64,000 nt of DNA from Tiliqua scincoides (lineage: Eukaryota > Chordata > Lepidosauria > Squamata > Scincidae): NCBI RefSeq assembly GCF_035046505.1, contig NC_089830.1, positions 24,034,284 to 24,098,283 of the forward strand, given 5' to 3'. Made by a program: the position numbers and the translations under genes. How positions within the stretch are numbered: position 1 is the stretch's first letter; each line of letters opens with the position of its first letter. Of this stretch, positions 55,781 through 64,000 are shown in pieces. The notes under the pieces were generated by a model. It saw only the letters and a program-made list of their open reading frames with translations. It was not told the DNA's origin and ran no database searches.

Positions 55781-58700
55781 CAGTCAGTCAGTCAGTCAGT
55801 CAGTCAGTCAAAGTTTAATTGTGGTAACCATAGGTTATTACAATAAAAGTTCAGCAATACAGCAATTACAATATGACCATAGGCTAAAAAGGGGGAACAA
55901 TTATAAACATCATACAAGTAAAATCAACTAATAAAAGAAGAATAAAAACATGGAATAAACCACAATATCAAAAACCATTCATAAGGGCTTACAGCTTAAC
56001 TCGAAATTGACCAGAATAGAACCAAATCTAACTTCATAGAAATAAAATAGAAATAAAACCCTGGCAGAATCAGCTCTATAGAATAAATTAATTTCCCATA
56101 AACACAATTGCTATACTGCACAAGATTTTACATAATTTGAATGGATTTTCAATGCTGCAAGAGCAAAACTAGCCACTTTCAGAGTGATCCCCATGTCAGC
56201 ACCTACTAAAAGGCAACAAACCTGAGCTACAGGAGGTCTATCCTGTAGCAAGGGTGTTAAAGGTGACAAAAATTTAGATCTTGGTGCTTCATAAAGAGGA
56301 CAAGTTAATAAATAGTGAGAGATGTCCTCAACTACATCTGCTCCACATATACAAAGTCTTAGATCATATGGGATGTTCTCATATCTCCCTACTAAGACAG
56401 CAGATTGCATACATTGAAATCGCAATGCAGTAAAGGCCTTACGTAAAGGGAGCAAAGTTAAATTAGTAAAATAATTTTCTGCACCAAAGCTTGATTTATA
56501 TAAGAAAGGAGAAGGAGAAAAGGGTAAGTTAAGAATATTGCATAAGTCCTTTCTCTTAAAAAAAAGCTGAATTTTATTTTTAATTAAAATCTTGATCTTA
56601 TTAGAAGAAAAGGTAGGCAAAAGATTCATATCTATTTCATAAAATTCTAAAATGGGTTTTATCAAAGATAACCATGATTTACAAGATGGAGTTGTGAGTT
56701 GTTCTTTGAAACAAATTTTAGGTAAAGAAGAATCAGCCATAGAGACAAGCTTATAACAATATAAAGCCAGAGCAGTATGGCAAGAGGCCTCAATCTGAAT
56801 TAGGCCTGTCTCAGATCTAAGAAGGGAAGAAGGCATCGAACAAGGGACTCCAAGAAGAGAGTGAATAAAGGAGTTTTGAAGTGTCTCTAAACTGGACAAA
56901 TTCGCATAACCCCATATTTCAGCACCATAAGTTAATTGGGGTATTATTTTCCTAGCAAATACCTCCATCACTGGGATCACCAAATTACCCCCTTTCGATC
57001 TAACAAAGTGCATAAGTAGTTGTGATGAATGCATAGCTTTCAGTTTAGAGCCATTCAAATGCGAAGTCCATGACTGTTGAGCATTGAAAGAAACCCCAAG
57101 ATACTTAAAAACTCTAGATTGCTCAATTTGAGTATGATCAAGCCTCCAAATATGCTTCTTTTTGGTTGAACCAAAGAGAACTACTTTGGTTTTACTATAA
57201 TTTATAGTTAACTTTTCATGTGCGCAGAACATTTAGAGAGTATTCTGCGCATGCCAATAGAAGTAATAGAAAATAAGGCAATATCATCAGCATAAAAGAG
57301 GATAGATAATTTGGAGTCCCCTATAGATGGTGGAAAGAAAGTGGGATCTTGAAATTCACCAATGATGTTATTAATATAAAAATTAAATAAAAAGGGTGCT
57401 AATAAACCACTTAATAAACTGTAAACCGCTTTGTGAACTTTTAGTTGAAAAGCGGTATATAAATACTGTTAATATTAATAATGTTAATAATAAACAGCCT
57501 TGTCTAACTCCCTTCACTGTCAAGATCTTCTCTGAAAGATGACCATTAGCTCCAAATCTGACTCTCATAGTAGAGTTAAAGTGCATTTTCTGAATTAGGG
57601 ATAAAAGCCTCCTATCAATATTAGTGCCATATAATTTCTTCCATAACAAAGTCCTATCTATGGAGTCAAATGCCGAACTGAGGTCAACAAAAACAACATA
57701 TAGTCTTTTACTCCCTATCTGTGTGTATTTATGAATCAGATGCTGGAGGATGAAACAATGATCAATTGTGGATTTTCCCTTTCTAAAGCCCGCCTACTCC
57801 TCAGCAATAATCTCATTTTCAGATGCCCAACTCTCCAATTTGGAGAGCAAGTATTTAGTATATAATTTTGAAGCCACACTGAGTAAACTAATTGGCCTGT
57901 AGTTTTTAGGGTCCGCTCTAGATCCCTTCTTATAAATGGGGACAACAATACTGTCACCCCAGCCCAGGGGTAATTCACCAGTACGATTTATAAAGGTGAA
58001 TAATTTAGAGAAGATTACACTCCACCAGTCGACATTTTGTTTGAATAACTCTCCTGGGAGCATATCTAAACCCGGGGCTTTGTTATTAGGCAGTGATAAA
58101 ATAAGTTCTTTTATTTCCTCCGGATTAATAGGGTCCCAACACAGGATATAATAGGGAGGAAAAAGAACCTGATCGCTATAAGGGGTAACAATATTCCCAG
58201 TTGGGCTATTACCAAAAATGGAAGAAAAGTGATCATGCCACTGAATTGCAGTTATCTGATTGTCCAAAGAAACATAATGTGGGTTCATTCCTTCAGAGAC
58301 CAAAAACCAGAATTTGGCAGAATCTCTGTCCAGGGCTGCCAAGCCCAAATCTTGCCACAATTTCTTTATATAGGCTTCCTTTTTTTTTTCTTCAGTAAAT
58401 TTTTGTATGCTCTCCTATGCAAAACATACTGATGATGATTATCGGGTGAATGCACATTTCTCAACTTTCTGAGAGCTTTAGCTAAACATCGTTTCTGATA
58501 AGCACACTGTTGATCAAACCAGCCCCTATGAAAACAGGGAGCTTGTAGCAGAGGTTTGGAGGTGACTAATATAGGTCTGATTTCATCAACTATCTTTTGA
58601 TAGGTGTCCAAGGGGTTATCAGAAACAGACATATAATCTCTCAGTGCCATTAATTTTTCGGACTCTAAAAGTGAACTAAGTTGTTCCTGAATAGACCCGG

Positions 58701-58865
58701 ACCAGCGAATCCTTCTCTCCCCCTGTACACATAAATTTCCATTAAATTCTGGAAAATCAGTTAATTTTGAGGTTATACCTATTGATGGGAAGAGAGTCAA
58801 CTGAATTGGCATATGGTCACTGTCCGGTCTACAAAGAACCCTAAAGGAGTGCAGGAAAGAAAAGA
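55781..58865 (-). mobile_element. APE-type LINE with (CAGT)n tail
   Basis: Reads on the minus strand from about 58865. The end of an APE endonuclease is visible (RPDSDHMPIQL near 58810), then NYRPISLLSVASKLY near 57890, VKGVRQGCL near 57505, NYSKTKVVLFGS, FKYLGVSF, and a C-terminal CIC...H....C finger near 56320. The last 373 codons (57232-56111) are open. At least four frame breaks occur upstream, and a short repeat interrupts the RT near 57402-57493. The 3' end is a CAGT microsatellite at 55781-55810. It stands where intron 1 of copy C should continue. Family likely I/Vingi-like; uncertain. Confidence 0.75.
57402..57493 (+). mobile_element. Short L2/CR1-tail-like insertion in the LINE
   Basis: GTAAACCGCTTTGTGAAC followed by AAAGCGGTATATAAATAC and an AATATTAAT tail, the usual 3' end of L2-mobilised repeats. 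Confidence 0.5.
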
Positions 58866-58879
58866 TGGAAAGAGAATTC

Positions 58880-59885
58880 CAGTGGCACGTGAATTAGCGT
58901 GCCGCCAGCATTTGCCCTGCCCCCTCACGAGGCACAGGAAAGGCCAGCCTTGCAGCCGATTGGCTGGAGGCTAACTGGTTTGGGGCCACGTGCAGGCTGC
59001 TCGGAGAAGCCAGCGCAGTCGGGACCAGGCAGCGGTCAAGGGAGGGCCTCTGCGTGCTGTTCCCCAACGGAAGGCCACGTGAGGTGGCCTCTGAGCTCAA
59101 CCGACTCTGCTGTGGGAGCATTGCCTGCCCACCTGCCCTTCAGGGGTTCCACCTGGAGGGCAGTGAGCAGTATCAGGCAGTTGTGCCCGGCAGAGGCTGC
59201 TTAGTGCGGCTTGGGGGTTCCCCCCCTTGCTTTCAAGCAGGGGTTACACTTCGCTTCCCTTGGCTGTGAGCCGGTGGCTGGAGCTCCTTCGCTACCTGTT
59301 TGGGTTGGGGGTTGGCGTGCTTCGTGGGTGGCGAGCGGGACTGAGCGCCTCGCTCGCAGGCTCGGAGGCTGCTGAGCTGTGGCTATCGGCAGCGAGGGGC
59401 TGGAGCCGCCTCCAGTGTTCTGCCCCACCCCGCCAATTCAGGCGACCGGCTGGGCTGACGAGGGGCCTTGCAGGAGCGCGCCTTCTCCTGTGCCGGTTGG
59501 GGCAAGCTGATAAGCGCTGTGGCGAGGGGCCAGGCGTGCCTGAGGCCAAACTGAGCCTCCCGCTGGCTGGTTAGGGTGGCGGCGGGGCAGCGGCCGCCTG
59601 TAAGGCTTGCGGGGGCTGTGTGGGCGTGAGACCCATTCTCCCGCTGGCAGGAGGGGCGAGCCTGCTGCTTGCAGCTGCGCCTTGGTTGGGGGCAGCTGGA
59701 GTGTACTGCCTGAGCTCCCTGCGGGCTGGGTTGGACTGCAGGCCCGTGTGTGTGCGGCTCCCGCTTGCCCTCCTGCCCCACGTTTGCTTCCTGCCTCCCA
59801 CATTAGTGGAGAGTGAATGGCAGGCGGTGTTTGCTGCTGGCTGTAGCTGTGCGGGCTGTTTGGAGTTGAGCCAACAGAAGCAGTC
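58880..59885. other. CpG-rich 1-kb tract with no recognised gene
   Basis: GC-rich with many CpG dinucleotides, in sharp contrast with the AT-rich LINE before it. Overlapping open frames on both strands follow from composition and show no known domain. It may be a CpG-island promoter or the leader of the DIRS element that follows. Confidence 0.45.
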
Positions 59886-59889
59886 CTAG

Positions 59890-60235
59890 CCACGCTTCCT
59901 GGGAGTAAGCCCCATTGAATAGAACGGGGCTTACTTCTGAGTAGACCTTGTTGGGATTGTGCCCTAAGTGGAGCCTGGGGTCGTTCAGCTGGGGATCAGT
60001 ACTTTGTGAAGCAAGGTTGAGCAGTACTCACTGCAAACCCCCCCCGCTTGACCCTCCCCCCTTTTGGCTATTAATTACAATTGTTGTTAATTAATGATTG
60101 TTAAATAATAAGACAGTCATGATAAATAATAAGGCTTCAATCCTGTCTACACTTTCCTGGGAGTAAGCCTCATTGAATATAATGGGACTTACTTCTGAGT
60201 AGACATGCATATGATTGGGCTCTCAGAGATACTAT
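59890..60235. repeat. Two copies of a short interspersed repeat
   Basis: CTTCCTGGGAGTAAGCCCC with GGGGCTTACTTCTGAGTAGA recurs at 59895-59970 and 60145-60225. The same module is seen at 33080, 33270, 35580 and 53555. A common reptile repeat whose class I cannot name. Confidence 0.5.
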
Positions 60236-60399
60236 ATATATTTCTCTAATAGAAATATATTGGAGGGGTGAGAGGTGGCTGGCAGTTGCCACCCCCCTCC
60301 CAGGTTTTTTGTTGAGACGTCTGTATGCCCAATGAGGAATAAGAAATCAGGTGGGAATCAGGTGCCCCCCCAAGTGGGAAATCAGGTGGGAATCAGGTG

Positions 60400-63300
60400 C
60401 CCCCCAGCTCGCACTGATTTCTTCCTCAGATGAGGAGGATGATACAGCTGAGCGGTGGGCTCTGGTTGCACAGGAAGAAGCTTTTGAGAAGGAGAGTGCA
60501 ATGTGCAAACGCTGGTTTGGGTGATGGTCAATGCATCAGGTGCTTCCCTCCCCAGGGAGGTCTACCAGGAAGGGACGTGGGGCGAAACTAACGCAAATCC
60601 TTCCTTCCAGAGTAACCATTGGAGGAGCCTAAGGAGCGACAGGCTCCGGCCAGACCGCGGTTGTGCAAGTACTGTGGGACCCTGATGAGCAGCAGCAGCC
60701 ACAGGTGGCATCTTCCCAGGTTCCTGGGCAGGGACAGTTCAGGTTCTTATCTGTGGACACTCCATCATTTTCTGGGCACGGAAGAGATTAACCGCTTTGG
60801 ACAAGCTCATTGAGTGACAGGGTCCGGGACCTCCAGTTGTTCAGGTACAGGCATCGGACCTTGATGAGCAGCAGCAGTCGTAAGGGGCATCTTCCTAGGC
60901 AGGAGCCATGCCTCCGTTGGGGGTTTCCCCAGTTTCTGGTGTCCCTTACAGCCTCGCTCCTTATGCTGATGTCCTGTATGGGGTTTTCTCTCAGGGAGCC
61001 ATGGAAGGGTCAGGTGAGCATCCATGAGTGGCTTAGGGGGATGTGGCCCTGCCTTTGGGTGGTCAACTCGCCTTGGCAGTTAAAGGAAAATTTAGCGGAG
61101 CGAGTTTGTTAATGTGTTTAGTTTATTGCGTGAGCAACCTGAGCCAGCTTTGAAGGTGGGTGACCCAGTGCCTGTCCCCCAAGTGGGGTGAAGGCAGGAA
61201 AATTGATAAAAATTGGAATAATTTGTTGACCTGATATATTATTTATGCTGCAGTAGTCATTCAAATGCAGGAAGCATGGGCAGCTGCGCTTTAAGTACCT
61301 GGATATTATCCCCTCGACTGGCAGGTTTCACAGCAGGAATTGTGGGTTCAAATTATCTGGCTGGCCCGGTCCAATTTGGGCAATTGATCTGTTAGTGGGC
61401 ATTTGCTCTGGGCGCAGCCGGGCCAGTGGCAGGGATGTTAGGAGTGTGATGCGTTCACCGCCCCCCCTCCTGCTATGAGTTTAACTCCACGGGGCGGTGC
61501 GGCAGGGCAGGTTGCACCCTTGCACATGTCAGCGGGCAGTGCAACGGCCAGCACTCGGTGTCCGTGTGCCCCAAGTTGGCAGGATTCAGGAGGAGTCCCA
61601 GGCTCCGAGCTGGGCAAGCCAAAAGTGGGGGCGGTCAGTCCCCTCAAGCTGGGAAGGTGGCCCACCCTGATTAGAGTAGAGGTGTGGGCTGTATTTTTGT
61701 AGGGGTATCCGAAGTTTTCGGATGCTCAATCATTAGTTGAAGGTTGTGACGAGGGATTTCAGATTCCTGCAGCCCCTCCCTCCAGGTCTACCTGGGCCAG
61801 GAATCTCCTGTCGGTAAAGGGTATGGAGGGAATAGTTTAAGCTAAGATAGATAAGGAATAGGGAGCCGGCCATCTGGTGGGCCCCTTTAAGTCTCCTCCG
61901 TTTCCCAATGTTTAGGTGTTCCCGTTACGTGTAGTTCCAAGAAGGTCCCTGGACCTTCCATCTCATTCACCATCTGTCCTATCCTTGTGGGGGTTCAGTT
62001 AGTCATAGGATCCCTGCACACCTTAGTTCATTACGATATATTCTTTGGACCAAGCTATCAGGGTAGTACATGGCTGTGGCCTTGGCGCCCTCATGGCCAA
62101 GGCAGATATTATGTCTACAGTCAGACTCTTGCCCGTCCACCCTGATGATTTTTGTTTGCTTGGTTTTCAGTTTAATGGTTCCTTATATCTGGATAAAGTG
62201 CTATCAATGGGATGTGCAATTTCCTGTGCCCTTTTGAGAAATCTGCCTCCCTTTTGGAGTGGTTAGTGGTGAGCAGAGCACGACTCGCCTCAATGGTCTA
62301 TTATTTTGAGGGCCCCGCAACTACCCTTACGTTTTTGGTATTGAATCAGACACTGTACAGCAGTGCAGTAGGCCGCCTGGCAACAGGTTGGTTAGGCTGC
62401 AGCCGCTAATTTGTGCTGGCCTCCAGGCTCCGAAATTGTCCTAGAGATATTTGCAGGTTCTCGTGGGGCATCTGAATTTTGCCTGCAGGGTAGTTGCCCC
62501 CGGCCAGGCCTTTTTTCAGGAGGCTGCATGCCTGCATGGCGGGTATTAGAGGCCTCACCATCGCCTGTGGATCACCCAGGACATGAAGGCAGATTGGGTA
62601 AACTGGTTACAGTTTTTGGAGTTTTATAATGGTGTATCCTTTTGGCAGCAGGAGTGTTTACTTGGGGCGGAGCTGAGGTTCACTCTGATGCTGCGGGTGG
62701 TTTTGGATTTGCAGTTATTTTAGAGAGAGATGGTGTTCTGCCCCTTGGCCGGATACATGGGTCTCAGAAGGGGTTACTGTAGACATGATTTTTTAGGGCT
62801 GTCCCCCCCTTGCGGTGGCAGTTCAATTATGGGCAGAGGAATTTGCCAACTCCACCGTGCGTTTCTGGTGCAACAACCAAGCTGTGGTTTTTGTCGTTAA
62901 CCAGCAGACGTCCCAGTCCCCACAGGTAATGGGACTGGTGAGGGTGTTTGTTTTGCATTGCCTTAAGATTAACACCTTGTTTTTCATTAGGCACATCCCG
63001 GGTCTTGCAACGGCATAGCCGACACCCTATCTCGTTGTTTAGGGGGAGCGTTTCCGGCAGCTGGCACCAGGGATGTGGCGGGATCCCGACCCGATGCCCC
63101 TTTGGCTTAGGACCCTTGGCTGTGCAGAGCGCAGCATGTAATTTTGTCTGCGCTCGCGCCTTCTACCTGTCACAGCTATAAAAGGGAGGCAAGGGAATTT
63201 GAGGCCTTTTGGGCAGCCCTGGCCGTACCCCAAGTCTGGCCTATTCCGCCAGAACACCTGATGCGGTTCTTTTATACCTGCAGGGCATTAATGTATCATG

Positions 63301-63985
63301 TAGGTCTTTATCAGTATACTTGGCGGCATTGGCATTCTGTGCCAAGGCCTCAAGTTTTGCTGATGCTGGTCTTGTTTGGCTGCACGTCCTGTGGTTCCGG
63401 GTGCCTTGTTCTGTCATGTTGATGCCTCACCTGTTATGTTTTTCCAGTTTAGGGTCCTTTTTTGCAGGGCAGTGGCAGACCTTGGTTTTCGGGTGGAAGA
63501 TTACAGCCTGCACTCTTTCGGGATTGGGGCTGCATCGGCTGCAGCTGATATCGGCCTCCCAGCCCCGGACATTTAGAGGATTGGCCGTTGGCGCTCCTGC
63601 GCATTTAAATATTATGTCAGAGAGCCTGACAAGCGCTGAGTGGGATTCGCTCGGCTATTTCCCCCTCGCCCTGGTGGTAGGGGCGAGGGGTGATGCAGAT
63701 ACCACAGAAATTTCCAGGTGCCGCCTGTGACAGCGGTTGGGCGCTCTTTATACTGGCATTGCCAGGTGTTTATAGTGGCACTGCCACAAGTTCCTGTATT
63801 GCATGCTATATTTCCGGGCTCGTCCCATGACAGCGGTTGGGCGCTCTTTGTACTGGCATTGCCAGAAGTTTATAGTGGCACTGCCACAAGTTCCTGTATT
63901 GCATGCTATATTTCCGGGCTCGTCCCGTGACAGCGGTTGGGCGCTCACTTGCACTGGCTTTGCCAGGTGCTATATGGTTAAGTGA
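60400..63985 (+). mobile_element. DIRS-type tyrosine-recombinase retrotransposon (fossil, broken)
   Basis: Parts in order: possible gag-like region (60.4-61.1 kb), reverse transcriptase (about 61.7-62.3 kb, with LLPVHPDDFCLLGFQF and MGCAISCA), RNase H-like region (about 62.6-63.05 kb) and tyrosine recombinase (about 63.1-63.6 kb, with an HSF.IGAAS box), then a tandemly repeated 3' end running to the window edge. Domain order and motifs are those of DIRS elements known from lizards, frogs and fish. It is broken in several places. Its true left end was not found. Confidence 0.8.
63727..63980. repeat. 100-bp tandem repeat at the 3' end of the DIRS element
   Basis: Units begin TGACAGCGGTTGGGCGCTC at a spacing of exactly 100 bp (first bases near 63727, 63827 and 63927), nearly identical for two full units and a partial third. 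Probably part of the element's terminal repeat region. Confidence 0.85.
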
Positions 63986-64000
63986 TGCATGTTTCTGGAA

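Noticed and set aside
56111-57232. 373-codon frame as a new protein
   Set aside because: It is the C-terminal part of a LINE ORF2 (KYLGV, terminal CxC...H....C finger) next to a disrupted reverse transcriptase.
63130-63610. Tyrosine recombinase as a host or phage integrase
   Set aside because: It follows a reverse transcriptase and RNase H in the order typical of DIRS retrotransposons, and the element is broken.
63727-63980. Regular repeats suggesting a CRISPR array
   Set aside because: Units are contiguous 100-bp tandems without unique spacers, in a vertebrate DIRS element.

Overview
The window looks like vertebrate, most likely squamate reptile (lizard or snake), nuclear DNA. The grounds are split genes with GT-AG introns and a dense, layered load of CR1, L2, L1-like and other APE-type LINEs, pogo/Tigger-like, hAT-like and Harbinger-like DNA elements, solo LTRs and a DIRS-type retrotransposon. 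No tRNA, rRNA or CRISPR array was found.

Layout. 0.6-1.6 kb: the main coding exon of a CXCR3-like chemokine receptor (+). 4.2-55 kb: a cluster of three paralogous 11-exon short-chain dehydrogenase/reductase genes, closest by eye to HSD17B3 (17-beta-hydroxysteroid dehydrogenase type 3) and its relative HSD17B12. Copy A (+, 4224-13169) and copy B (-, 38473-20449) each splice by hand into an open 315-codon frame with the SDR motifs in place. Copy C (-, 54890-45558) shows exons 2-11 intact; its first exon is not in the window. A broken extra first exon lies at 39.5 kb. 55.8-58.9 kb: a LINE. 58.9-59.9 kb: a CpG-rich stretch with no recognised gene. 60.4-64 kb: a broken DIRS-type element ending in a 100-bp tandem repeat.

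How the cluster was built. B and C are tandem. A points the other way, and its 5' flank sits on the far side of its 3' end, which indicates a local inversion of about 10 kb with a short inverted duplication at both breakpoints. Two solo LTRs in intron 4 are shared by A and C and cleanly absent from B, so A and C look like sister copies although B lies between them. B has roughly doubled in length through its own insertions.

Most interesting signal. Between copies, introns differ by only a few percent and exons 2, 3, 4, 7 and 9 are nearly identical, while exons 5, 8, 10 and 11 (and exon 1 between A and B) are packed with differences, nearly all amino-acid replacing. This exon-restricted acceleration suggests diversifying selection or segmental conversion on the substrate-facing and membrane parts of the enzyme. 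Copy C also changes the SDR NNxG motif to NNVD, and only copy A keeps a C-terminal KKxx ER-retrieval signal. All counts were made by eye without alignment software.
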